Positions 54,759 to 63,207 of a stretch of 64,000 bases of DNA are shown here, piece after piece; positions within the stretch are counted from its first letter, which is position 1; each line of letters begins with the position of its first letter. Below the pieces are notes generated by a model. The model made no database searches and was not told the origin of the DNA. It saw nothing but the letters and a program-made list of their open reading frames with translations. This stretch comes from Ponticoccus alexandrii (GTDB lineage: Bacteria; Pseudomonadota; Alphaproteobacteria; Rhodobacterales; Rhodobacteraceae). The stretch lies in assembly GCF_016806125.1 (NCBI RefSeq), contig NZ_CP047170.1, forward strand, positions 467,035 through 531,034, in the 5' to 3' direction. The translations under genes were made by a program, and so were the position numbers.

Positions 54759-56288
54759 TCACTCGCCGGCGTCCAGGCCGACATTCCAGAAACGGGGCTG
54801 GCCGCCGGGCCACATGCGGAAGTCCTGCACCCGGTCGGACGTCGCCATCACATCGAGCTGGCTGAACAACCCGATGGCCGGAACGGCCTCCAGGAACATT
54901 AGGTGCAACTGGTCGGAAAGCGCCGCGCGTGCCTCGGTGTCGGTCTCGGACTTCAGCGCCTCGATCAGCTTGAGGGCTTTTGGGTCGTTCCAGACCTTGC
55001 GCGGATGCTCACCGGAAAACATGTCCCAGGACAGGGCCGGATCGAGACGCGGCGAGAAGCCGAAGGACTGCATCTGGTACTTGCCACTCTGGTAGAGGTC
55101 CAGCTGGGAGCCCCAGTCCATGACCTCGATCTCGACGTTCAGGCCGACCTTGCGCCACATCGACTGGGCGATGAGCGACTGGTTGTAGAGACGTTCGGAT
55201 TGTTTCGTCGTGGTCAGGGTGATAGGCGAACCGTCATAGCCCGACTCCTCGACCAGCGCCCGGGCCGCTTCGGGGTCATAGCCATACCGCTGGCTCTGCA
55301 CCTCGGTGTAGAAGCTCGAGATCGGGGGGATTGGCGAGGCGTTGGCGGCCTCTTCTCCCATCAGCATTGCAATCTGATCCAGGTCCAGCGACCGCGCAAG
55401 GGCCTGCCGCAGCGCGGGATTTGCCAGCGTCTCGTCGTGACGGGAGATCAGGAAGAGGCTCCAGCTCGGCGTCGGCTCGGTGAGGACGGTAAAGCCGGCT
55501 TCGCGGAATTCGGCGATATCGGAGACGTTGATGTTGAAGAGGTCTATGTCGCCGGCACGCAGGGCCGCCTTGGCCGAGGCGGGATCGGGCACCACGATGA
55601 TATCCACGCGGTCCACATTGACGGTTTTCTCGCCGGTATAGCCGTCCATCTCGCCGCTGGCCGAGACATAGCCGTCAAATTTCTTCAGGCGGATCCGCTC
55701 GCCCGGACGCCATTGCTCCAGCACGAAGGGGCCGGTGCCGACCGGACCGTTCCAGCTTCCGTCCGCCTTCAGGCTGTCCGGGTGCAGGACCGGCGCGCTG
55801 CCGCAATCGAACCGCGCCAGTTCCTTGAGGAAGAGAGGGGATGGGGCGTCGATCTGGTAGACCACCGTATAGGGATCGGGCGCCGTGACAGAAGTCACCT
55901 CGATTCCATCCGTGCCGTCAAAGCGATCCCGGCACCGCCAGCCTGTGTCTTCGGCCATCAGCCGGTTCCAGGACCACAGAACGGTCTCCGCAGTCATCTC
56001 GGCGCCATTGTGGAAGGTCACACCCCGGCGCAAAGGAAAGGTATAGGTCAGCCCGTCCTCCGAGAGCTGGATCTCTTCGGCAAGGACCGGGCCGACCGAA
56101 AGATCATCGCGGTAGCCGACCAGCCCTTCGACCACGTTCATCAAGACGCCATCCGTGTAGGCCGACCGATCAACCCCGGGATTGGTCGAGCGGATGTCGA
56201 CCTGAGTACCGACCTTCAGGATTGCGTCCTGCGCCGAGGCGATGACCGGCAAACTCGTCAGCATTGCCGCCAGTATTGGTTTTATCAT
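54759..56288 (-). CDS. Family 5 peptide-type ABC substrate-binding protein
   Basis: 509 residues. Signal peptide ILAAMLTSLPVIASAQ; family 5 features TFPLRRGVTFHNGAEMTAET, VGTGPFVLEQWRPGERI and LRQALARSLDLDQIAMLM. It supplies peptides or related compounds to DppBC and the fused ATPase. It follows the C45 peptidase gene by 38 bases on the same strand. Confidence 0.92.
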   Translation of the reverse strand: MIKPILAAMLTSLPVIASAQDAILKVGTQVDIRSTNPGVDRSAYTDGVLMNVVEGLVGYRDDLSVGPVLAEEIQLSEDGLTYTFPLRRGVTFHNGAEMTAETVLWSWNRLMAEDTGWRCRDRFDGTDGIEVTSVTAPDPYTVVYQIDAPSPLFLKELARFDCGSAPVLHPDSLKADGSWNGPVGTGPFVLEQWRPGERIRLKKFDGYVSASGEMDGYTGEKTVNVDRVDIIVVPDPASAKAALRAGDIDLFNINVSDIAEFREAGFTVLTEPTPSWSLFLISRHDETLANPALRQALARSLDLDQIAMLMGEEAANASPIPPISSFYTEVQSQRYGYDPEAARALVEESGYDGSPITLTTTKQSERLYNQSLIAQSMWRKVGLNVEIEVMDWGSQLDLYQSGKYQMQSFGFSPRLDPALSWDMFSGEHPRKVWNDPKALKLIEALKSETDTEARAALSDQLHLMFLEAVPAIGLFSQLDVMATSDRVQDFRMWPGGQPRFWNVGLDAGE

Positions 56289-56326
56289 TGTCTTTCTCCT
56301 GCTGTTGGATCTCTGGGGCTGCGGGT

Positions 56327-57472
56327 TCAGGCGGCCTGTGTGGCTTCTGTTCCGAGCTTGTAGGTCTTGTAGGTCGTGGAGGGGTCGTAGGGTGCCGGAC
56401 GGGCGTGCAGTTCGCCGAGGAGCGGGTCGAATATCACGCTGGCAACCGTGCTCACCAGGTGGCCCGAGCCCGAGCGGGTCGGCGGCCTGCAGACCGCGAA
56501 GGGAGAGCCGAAGTCGTCCGTGAAGGCCGTCTTGAAGTCCTCCAGCGTGAGATCGCCACTGCGCGCACGCAGGTGACGCAGCACCCGTTTGTCCCGATAG
56601 AAGCTGCAGGGCGTCCGGCCGAACCGTGCGCCGTCGGTGATCTTCGACAGGCCCTCGGCGCTGAGGAAATGGTTGGCGTGAGCGAAGATGCCGTCACTTT
56701 CGGGATGCACGAAGAAGACGTCCTTCGGGGTCGTCTCCAGGCTGATCGCGATGTCGCCGTGCACCGATGACAGCGTCATGTTGTTGGAGACGGCACGTGG
56801 TACCGAGGTCACGGCGCCAAGTGCCTGTGCGAAGTTGGACGCAAGAAGGATACGACGGCGAATGATCGACAGCGGGACGCCCTGGTTGCCGAAGTCCTGT
56901 TCGCATTCCAGGTTATTGGCCGTCACGGCGATGCCCGCGTCATTGAAGCCCGAACGTGCAAGGCCACCGGCTTCGACAAAGGTGATCAGGGACGGGCCGT
57001 CCTCCGGCTGGATTTCCAGAATGATGCTGGATTCCACGCAGCGGGCGTTGAAATCCCAGTTCTGGCCATGCAGCAGGCGGCCCTCGCGTGTCGCCGTGCC
57101 ATAGGCCAGAGCACTCGTGCATCCTTCGGCCGGCATGGCCTCTCGGCCGCGCGCCGCGGCGTCCGGCGCGACTCCGTTGAACAGTTCGGATCGCGCGTTG
57201 ATGACGATGATGGTTTCTCGATCGACACCGGCCCCTTCCGCGATGGCCGTGACTTCCTGCAAGCACCGGGGGTCGACGGCTTCGATGGACCGCGCGAAGT
57301 CATGGGCGAGACGCTTCACCTCGGTCCAGTCGTGGCCATGAAGCTGCATCGCTTCACGGTAGATTTCTTCGCCAATTCTTATGCGATCGGCGGCAAGGCG
57401 CCCGTAGGAAAAGCCGCGCTCTGACGGCTCACCCTGGACGCGGATGTGGGGGAAAGGTTGGACATCAAACAT
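56327..57472 (-). CDS. C45-family peptidase (penicillin acyltransferase-like Ntn hydrolase)
   Basis: 381 residues from the ATG at 57472. The N-terminal nucleophile is C118 in PAEGCTSALAYG; self-cleavage before it is expected from the family. Further core features are GQNWDFNA and SLITFVEAGGLARSGFNDAG, with NNLECEQDFGNQGVPL. C45 enzymes (isopenicillin N acyltransferase and acyl-CoA:6-APA acyltransferase relatives) transfer or remove acyl groups from peptides or beta-lactam nuclei. It lacks a signal peptide and is first in an operon with peptide uptake and two more hydrolases. Confidence 0.85.
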   Translation of the reverse strand: MFDVQPFPHIRVQGEPSERGFSYGRLAADRIRIGEEIYREAMQLHGHDWTEVKRLAHDFARSIEAVDPRCLQEVTAIAEGAGVDRETIIVINARSELFNGVAPDAAARGREAMPAEGCTSALAYGTATREGRLLHGQNWDFNARCVESSIILEIQPEDGPSLITFVEAGGLARSGFNDAGIAVTANNLECEQDFGNQGVPLSIIRRRILLASNFAQALGAVTSVPRAVSNNMTLSSVHGDIAISLETTPKDVFFVHPESDGIFAHANHFLSAEGLSKITDGARFGRTPCSFYRDKRVLRHLRARSGDLTLEDFKTAFTDDFGSPFAVCRPPTRSGSGHLVSTVASVIFDPLLGELHARPAPYDPSTTYKTYKLGTEATQAA

Positions 57473-57489
57473 GACGCTGAAAGTGTATC

Positions 57490-57502
57490 CAATTGCAAAT
57501 TG
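57490..57502. promoter_or_regulatory. Small palindrome in the C45 peptidase / GntR divergent promoter
   Basis: CAATT-GCA-AATTG is an inverted repeat 18 bases upstream of the C45 gene start, in an AT-rich 198-base region between divergent genes. It may be an operator for the neighbouring GntR regulator. Confidence 0.35.
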
Positions 57503-57670
57503 AGTCAATAATGAATCCATAAATCGTGCGTTTGAGAATTTTACATATATTTAACAGATATTTAAATGATGATCTGTATTGCGTTTCGAGGCAATGTTTG
57601 CCTGACACTTCCACTTGATCCTCTCGCGGTATAGACTGAACGAAGCAACGTTAATAACTGGGAGAGGAGC

Positions 57671-58558
57671 GTGAGCACCTATACGCCCCTGCACCATAGG
57701 CTGGCGCAGAAGATCGTTGAGGACGCTGTGCTTGCGGGCCACTTGCCCGGGGTGCATCTGGTCACGTCGCAACTGGCGGCGAAGTTCCAGATTTCGCGCA
57801 CGCCAATCGTTCGGGCGCTGGACCTTCTGACCGAGCAGGGCGTCTTGGAAAAACGCAGCAATCGTGGCTACTTCGTCCTGAACCTGGATCTTTTTGATCG
57901 GGAAGAGATGCAGTCGGAAGATGACCGCCTCTATTGGCGCGCAGTCAACGACATCTACGATGAATACCTGCCCGACAGCTTCGATGAAACTTTGCTGATC
58001 AAGCGCTACGATCAGCCGCGCCGGAAAGTCGCTCGCCTTCTGCAACGTCTTTCCGATGAAGGTGTTCTGCGTCGACGTGCCGGTGTGGGCTGGAAGATCG
58101 AAACAGTTCTCCGTACGCCCGAAGACGTCAGGACGAGCCTGCGCTACAGGATGTCAATCGAGCTGGGCGCACTTGCCGAACCAGACTACCACGCGCCTTA
58201 TGAAGAAGTGATCGCGGCGATCAGAGAGCAGAAGCTGATCTTGAGTGAAGCCACGCATTCGACAGAGACTTTCGAACGCAACGCCAGGTTTCACGAAAGG
58301 CTCGTGTCCTGGTCTAACAATAGTTTCTTTTCAGAGGCCGCAGTGCAGCACAACAAGTTGCGGCGGCTTTGGGAGTACCGGCACTTCAAAGCGACCAAGG
58401 ATATCCGGACGTCGACTGAGGAACATATAGAGATCCTGCGGGAGCTTGCAGTCGGAAATGCTGCCGCCGCGAGAGAACTGTTGAGGCAGCATCTGGAAAA
58501 GCGGATGCGCCCTCAGGATGCGTATGCTCCTTACCACGCAAACGTAGACAACCGGTAG
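57671..58558 (+). CDS. GntR-type regulator with two winged-helix domains and FCD-like domain
   Basis: 295 residues from a GTG at 57671 behind GGGAGAGGAG. A first winged helix (about 8-70: VTSQLAAKFQISRTPIVRAL, then GVLEKRSNRGYFVL) is followed by a second one (about 88-150: LIKRYDQPRRKVARLLQRLS, then GVLRRRAGVGWKI). The rest resembles an FCD ligand domain (MSIELGALAEPDYH, FERNARFHERLVSWSNNSFF). It is divergent from the C45/peptide operon and probably controls it. Confidence 0.85.
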   Translation: MSTYTPLHHRLAQKIVEDAVLAGHLPGVHLVTSQLAAKFQISRTPIVRALDLLTEQGVLEKRSNRGYFVLNLDLFDREEMQSEDDRLYWRAVNDIYDEYLPDSFDETLLIKRYDQPRRKVARLLQRLSDEGVLRRRAGVGWKIETVLRTPEDVRTSLRYRMSIELGALAEPDYHAPYEEVIAAIREQKLILSEATHSTETFERNARFHERLVSWSNNSFFSEAAVQHNKLRRLWEYRHFKATKDIRTSTEEHIEILRELAVGNAAAARELLRQHLEKRMRPQDAYAPYHANVDNR

Positions 58559-58814
58559 CTGCAGCAGGAATTGTGAGCCGCGACGGGTTCGCCAGAGGCC
58601 TTTGGAAGTCGGGGTCGTCATCGACCATGCACCCCCTCTGGTGCGGTGCTGCATGGCATGCGGGCGGTTTTGTTGGAAACCTCAACGGTCGCTGAACATG
58701 CTCGCCTGATCACCCAAACAGAGCGCGCAGTCGAGGCCAGACCGCCAACAAGGGTTTCTGGCTTTCACGGGTCCCGCCATCCATGGCGTTTGCCTGTTGC
58801 ATCGTCCGCGCGGT

Positions 58815-59513
58815 CTATTCCGTCTGCGCCGGATCGCGGCTCAGGGAAAGCCGATCTTCCAGCGTCATCGGCGAGCGGGGCCGCGCGTCGAAGTTCAGGT
58901 CCGCTTCGAGGTGACGCAAGTGGCGGTCCGTCAGCGCGACCAGCGCCTCCTTGTCCGAATGTTCCAGCGCATCGACGATCCGGGCGTGTTCGTCCTTGGC
59001 ACAAGAGGACGACCCGTGCTGCGAATAGAGGCCGAGGATCAGCGTACTGCGCATGGTCAGCTCCGACAGGAACCGGTGGAGCACCTCGTTGTTGGCGATC
59101 TGGGCGATCCTCATGTGGAAATCGCGGGAGGCGCGCAGTTCCGCCGGTTTGTCGCCGGAGGCCTTGGCGCGGGCTTCGTCCGTGATATTGCGGCGCAGGA
59201 AATCGATGTCGCCGGCCGTGGCGCGGCCCGCGGCTTCCCGCGCGATGGTACGTTCGATGGCGCGACGGGCCTGGAATACGTCGCGCGCTTCCTTTGGCGA
59301 GGGCGTCATGACGTAGGCCCCGCGATTCGGACGCAGCTCGACAACGTGCTGCGCAGCCAGCGTTGCAAGCGCCCGCCGGACATTGGCACGGTTGCATCCG
59401 AACAAATCGCTAAGTGCCTGTTCGCCAAGCTTTGTTCCAGCCGGCAGGCGTTGTTCTGCGATCGCGTCCAGGATTGAACCGACGATTTGGTTTTCGGGCA
59501 ATCCCTGCATCAC
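58815..59513 (-). CDS. GntR family regulator (FadR/FCD type)
   Basis: 232 residues. The winged helix (about 10-68, LGEQALSDLFGCNRANVRRA) is followed by an FCD domain with the metal-site residues in ASRDFHMRIAQIANNEVLHR and TDRHLRHLEADL. It is divergent from the racemase/permease operon, and the gap holds nested palindromes. ATG at 59513 or 59510. Confidence 0.9.
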   Translation of the reverse strand: MMQGLPENQIVGSILDAIAEQRLPAGTKLGEQALSDLFGCNRANVRRALATLAAQHVVELRPNRGAYVMTPSPKEARDVFQARRAIERTIAREAAGRATAGDIDFLRRNITDEARAKASGDKPAELRASRDFHMRIAQIANNEVLHRFLSELTMRSTLILGLYSQHGSSSCAKDEHARIVDALEHSDKEALVALTDRHLRHLEADLNFDARPRSPMTLEDRLSLSRDPAQTE

Positions 59514-59599
59514 GGTCCGAAAAAGTAATCCCCTGTTTTTCGTAAGTTATGGAGCGCGACGGCACTTAGCAACAGCTGCCGACAGCAACGCGCTTGACG

Positions 59600-59633
59600 T
59601 GTTATCAAGTATTGTTAACAATTTATGATAACA
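59600..59633. promoter_or_regulatory. Nested palindromes, probable GntR operator
   Basis: TGTTATCA (59600-59607) and TGATAACA (59626-59633) are perfect inverted arms, and ATTGTTAACAAT (59611-59622) is a perfect 12-bp palindrome between them. The site ends 12 bases before the racemase start at 59646 and would block transcription or initiation there. Confidence 0.6.
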
Positions 59634-59645
59634 AGAGGAGGCGGT

Positions 59646-60341
59646 ATGAAAATTTTGGTCGTGAACCCGAATTCCACCAAGGCCATGACGGACAAGGCCA
59701 TCGCGGCGGCACGCAGGGTGGCGCATTCGGACACCGAGATCGTCGGCGCAACCGGCACCGGCCCGGCCAGCATCGAGGGCCACTACGATGAGGCGATGTC
59801 GGTGCCCGGCCTGCTGAAGGAGGTCGCCGACGCCGAAGCCGCAGGGGTGGACGGTATCGTCGTCGCCTGTTTCGACGACCCGGGCATCGGGGCCTGCCGC
59901 GAAGTGGCCAGTGGTCCGGTGATCGGCCTGTGCGAGGCGTCGGTGAAGGCGGCCAGCCTGCTGTCGACGTCGTTCTCGGTTGTCACCACGCTGCCCCGGT
60001 CCATCCCGGTCATCGAACACCTGATCCATGGCTACGGCCTGACGCACCAGTGCCGCCGCGTGCGCTCGGCGGCGATCCCGGTTCTGGCACTGGAGGAAGA
60101 GGGATCGGGCGCACGCGAGAAGGTTCGCGACGAAATCCTGCGCGCCATCGAGGAGGACAATTGCGAAGCCGTGGTCCTTGGCTGTGCCGGCATGGCCGAC
60201 CTCGTGGACTGGCTGAGCGCCGAGACCGGGATCCCGGTCATCGACGGCGTGACCGTCGCGGTCAAGATGGTCGAAGCACTGGTGGGTGCCGGCCTGAAGA
60301 CCAGCAAGATTTCCGGCTACGCGACGCCGAACGAGAAATAA
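59646..60341 (+). CDS. Asp/Glu/hydantoin racemase family protein
   Basis: 231 residues. The start MKILVVNPNSTKAMTDKAIA, the first catalytic cysteine in VVACFDDPGIGA and the second in AVVLGCAGMADL are typical of hydantoin racemases. The ATG at 59646 follows AAGAGGAGGCGG. It racemises 5-substituted hydantoins or a similar compound. It is cotranscribed with an NCS1 permease, but no hydantoinase or carbamoylase gene is present. Confidence 0.85.
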   Translation: MKILVVNPNSTKAMTDKAIAAARRVAHSDTEIVGATGTGPASIEGHYDEAMSVPGLLKEVADAEAAGVDGIVVACFDDPGIGACREVASGPVIGLCEASVKAASLLSTSFSVVTTLPRSIPVIEHLIHGYGLTHQCRRVRSAAIPVLALEEEGSGAREKVRDEILRAIEEDNCEAVVLGCAGMADLVDWLSAETGIPVIDGVTVAVKMVEALVGAGLKTSKISGYATPNEK

Positions 60342-60365
60342 GAGCGACTCTAGGGAGGAGTAGAC

Positions 60366-61727
60366 ATGACTATGAACGCAGAGGCGGAAGTGAACGGTCC
60401 GCAGACCGCCACACAGGAAGGCAAGGGCTTGGGCGAGGAAAGCCTCGCCCCGCAACAGACCCGTATCATGGACCCGTGGTCTTACCTGTTCGCCTGGCTG
60501 GGGGGCTGCGTGTCGATCGGCACGTTTACCATCGGCTCGGGTCTGGTGGGCACGCTGAACCTGCTGCAGGTTGTCGTGGCCATCGCCATCGGCTGCGCCG
60601 TCATCGGCACCGCGCTGATGATCAACGGACAGGCCGGCCACAAGTACGGCATTCCGTTCATGGTGCAGGCGCGGTCGGCCTTCGGTTTCTCCGGCACCCG
60701 CCTGCCGGCGCTGGTGCGCTCGGTCCCGGCCATCGTCTGGTTCGGCTTCCAAAGCTGGATCGGCGCAGGCGCGCTGAACCTCGTCTCGGAAACGCTGTTC
60801 GGTTACTCCAACATCGTGGTCTTCTTCGTCGGTTTCCAGTTCCTGCAGATCGGTCTGTCCGTTCTCGGGTTCCACGGCATCAAGTGGCTGGAAAACATCG
60901 GCTCCGTTTTCATCATCGGGTCGCTGATCTACATGTTCTTCAGCGTTATCAGCAAGTACGGCGAAGAAATCTCCACCAATCTGGTCAACATCGAAGGCAC
61001 CTGGGGCGCTCCGTTCTGGGGGGCGACGATGCTGTTCCTTGGCATCTATTCCACGATGATGCTGAACGTGTCCGACTACTCGCGCGAGTTGCGGCACAAT
61101 GTGGGGCCGATGCGCCAGATCGTGATCTACGCGAACTCGATCCTGCCCGCGACACTCTTCATGGGCCTGATCGGCCTGATGGTCTCCGGCGCGACCGGTC
61201 AGGTCGACCCGATCAAGGTCTTCTCCAGCGCGGTGGACAACAAGCTGCTGCTGGTTATCACCCTGCTCTTCATCGCCTTCGCGCAGGTCACGACCAACAT
61301 CCTGAACAACGTGGTGCCCCCGGCCTACGCGCTGATGGATGTGTTCAAGATCAAGTTCAAGACTTCGGCGGTTCTGGTTGGCCTGTTGGCTTTCGCCACC
61401 TTCCCGTGGGAACTGGTTAAGGATGAATCCGCTGCCGGTCTGAACCTGTTCATCCAGACCTATTCTGCCTTCCTCGGCCCGATCTTCGCCATCCTCGTGG
61501 TCGACTACTTCGTGCTGCGCAAGCAAAAGCTGGACCTGACCAAGCTCTACGACGAGAACGGCCCCTACAAGGGCGTCAACTGGGCGGCGGTGATCGCCAT
61601 GGCCATCGGCGTGATCGCGGCGCTGCTGTTCTCAGGGATCAGCTGGTACGCCAGTCTGCTGCCCGCAGGCGTGTCCTACTATATCCTGATGCGCAGCCTG
61701 CCTGCAGCGAAACGCTTCATGGAGTGA
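60366..61727 (+). CDS. NCS1-family nucleobase/hydantoin permease
   Basis: 453 residues with about twelve membrane segments. NCS1 features: MDPWSYLFAWLGGCVSIGTF, GIPFMVQARSAFGFSGTRLP, WFGFQSWIGAGAL and the FAQVTTNILNNVVPPAYALM segment. It probably imports hydantoins, allantoin or a nucleobase with a cation. RBS GGGAGG is upstream of the ATG at 60366. Confidence 0.9.
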   Translation: MTMNAEAEVNGPQTATQEGKGLGEESLAPQQTRIMDPWSYLFAWLGGCVSIGTFTIGSGLVGTLNLLQVVVAIAIGCAVIGTALMINGQAGHKYGIPFMVQARSAFGFSGTRLPALVRSVPAIVWFGFQSWIGAGALNLVSETLFGYSNIVVFFVGFQFLQIGLSVLGFHGIKWLENIGSVFIIGSLIYMFFSVISKYGEEISTNLVNIEGTWGAPFWGATMLFLGIYSTMMLNVSDYSRELRHNVGPMRQIVIYANSILPATLFMGLIGLMVSGATGQVDPIKVFSSAVDNKLLLVITLLFIAFAQVTTNILNNVVPPAYALMDVFKIKFKTSAVLVGLLAFATFPWELVKDESAAGLNLFIQTYSAFLGPIFAILVVDYFVLRKQKLDLTKLYDENGPYKGVNWAAVIAMAIGVIAALLFSGISWYASLLPAGVSYYILMRSLPAAKRFME

Positions 61728-62109
61728 ACCTGTTGTCGCTTGGTTCTTAAATGTGAGACTGGGGTCGGTTAGAAGATTTTTGGGACTTTCATCTGAAAAT
61801 CATCGGCTCCAGTGCTCATATCAGTTGGAACTTTTGGGGTGGTTTTGACCTGCCACGGGTCTTTCACCCAGCAGAGACCGGAGCCCGGTTGGTGGCTACG
61901 CCGATCGGCGCAGGTTCAGCAATCGCCCGCCGCGGGGAGTTATCATCTCGTGTAGCGGGGCGGGCGGTTGCAGTGGTCAGGGCCCGATCATGACCGTTGT
62001 CAGGGGTTTCGGGGCAGATGGCGGCCGGATCCAAGAGAGGGTCTGAACCTGTCGCGGTTTGATGCCGCTCCTTTGACAGCATTTACTGCAGCAAAGCTGA
62101 ACTCCCTCT
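61728..62109. other. Non-coding stretch with mobile-element-like sequence
   Basis: No gene is recognisable. The right end holds copy 2 of a 50-bp repeat also found after the IS3 fragment. The operon before it stops without hydantoinase genes, so this may be a deletion or insertion scar. Confidence 0.5.
62044..62094 (-). repeat. Dispersed 50-bp repeat, copy 2
   Basis: The reverse complement contains AAATGCTGTCAAAGGAGCGG followed by CATCAAACCGCGACAGGTTC and matches 49208-49255 with only a handful of differences. The identity of the source element is unknown. Confidence 0.65.
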
Positions 62110-63075
62110 TCATCGCTCTTGCGTCACGCCGGGCGGCGTGTCTGTGACTAACTGCGATGTGGTTCGAATGCCCGAAACCTTTCGGTACTCTCTTGGCGTC
62201 ATGCCGGTTTCCTGCAGAAAGGCGCGATTGAAGTTCGACAGGTTCTTGTAACCGGATTCGAAGCAGACCTCGGTCACGGCACGGCTGGTTTCCGAAAGAA
62301 GCGTCGAGGCCCGAGAAATGCGCAATGTGCGTTGATAGCTGGAAAATGTCTTCCCCGTCAGCAACTTGAAACTACGCGAGAAGGCCGACGGGCTGGCACC
62401 GACCAGGTCTGCCACTTCATTCATCGAAATCGAGGGATTGACCTGCATGTGCTGCATAGCCTGATCGACCTTGGAATGGCGCCCGGCGATGATCGGTGCG
62501 TAGCCTTTCGCAAAACCGGGACTCGCAAGCAGGCGGCGGTCGGTGGCCTCGGCAAAGACCGTCAGCAACTCGATAAGCAATCCCAGGCCATGTCCGGCTG
62601 AGGCGGTTTGAAGAGCAAAGACGATGTCGCCTGCATCCCTTGCATCCTGTCCGCCGAGTTCGATCCCGCGTTCTGCCAGTGGGGCCAGAGTCCGGAGCAA
62701 GCGCAACTCTGGCATGATATCGCAGATGCCCAGATACTGTTCTGCATCGAATTGCAGGACATAGTCCCGTCCGCGCTGGACGAGGCCGGGCGAGACCCAG
62801 TTGTGCGGCAGGTTCGTCCCGCAAAGGGCAATATGCCCAGGCTCGAAATTGCCGATGTAATCGCCGACATACACGAAGCCCCGCGCCTCGGGGATGAAGT
62901 GGATCTCCCATTCGGGGTGGTAATTCCACGTGCAGAGCGGATGGGGATAGTCATCGCGCCGTGTCAGGTAGGATCGGCTTGCCGGTAAGACGATCATCTC
63001 GCGGGTTGCACGGTTCAGCTTGGGAGGTTGTGGCCCCCCGCCACTTTCTGGCGATGTCGTCTTCGATGCTTTCAT
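62110..63075 (-). CDS. AraC family transcriptional regulator
   Basis: 321 residues from 63075. A cupin-like sensor part (HPLCTWNYHPEWEIHFIPEA, GYIGNF-type strand sequence) is followed by two helix-turn-helix motifs (ISMNEVADLVGASPSAFSRS and VTEVCFESGYKNLSNFNRAF) and MTPREYRK. It is divergent from the binding-protein gene at 63208 and probably activates a sugar uptake operon. An ATG at 63090 would add 5 residues. Confidence 0.9.
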   Translation of the reverse strand: MKASKTTSPESGGGPQPPKLNRATREMIVLPASRSYLTRRDDYPHPLCTWNYHPEWEIHFIPEARGFVYVGDYIGNFEPGHIALCGTNLPHNWVSPGLVQRGRDYVLQFDAEQYLGICDIMPELRLLRTLAPLAERGIELGGQDARDAGDIVFALQTASAGHGLGLLIELLTVFAEATDRRLLASPGFAKGYAPIIAGRHSKVDQAMQHMQVNPSISMNEVADLVGASPSAFSRSFKLLTGKTFSSYQRTLRISRASTLLSETSRAVTEVCFESGYKNLSNFNRAFLQETGMTPREYRKVSGIRTTSQLVTDTPPGVTQER

Positions 63076-63207
63076 AAAGAAAATATGCAAAAATCGGCAA
63101 TATTTGTCAAAATAGTATCAAATTTTGCTCGTTCGCAAACTATTTCTAACCCTTTTCCTCCGCCAAGTTTTAACCGTCCGGGCTGTTCTCGAGACCTCTG
63201 GGAGGAG

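Noticed and set aside
59547..61526. 659-codon minus-strand open frame across racemase and permease
   Set aside because: Composition is His/Asp/Gln/Arg-rich shadow sequence, with no domain, and it covers two well supported genes.
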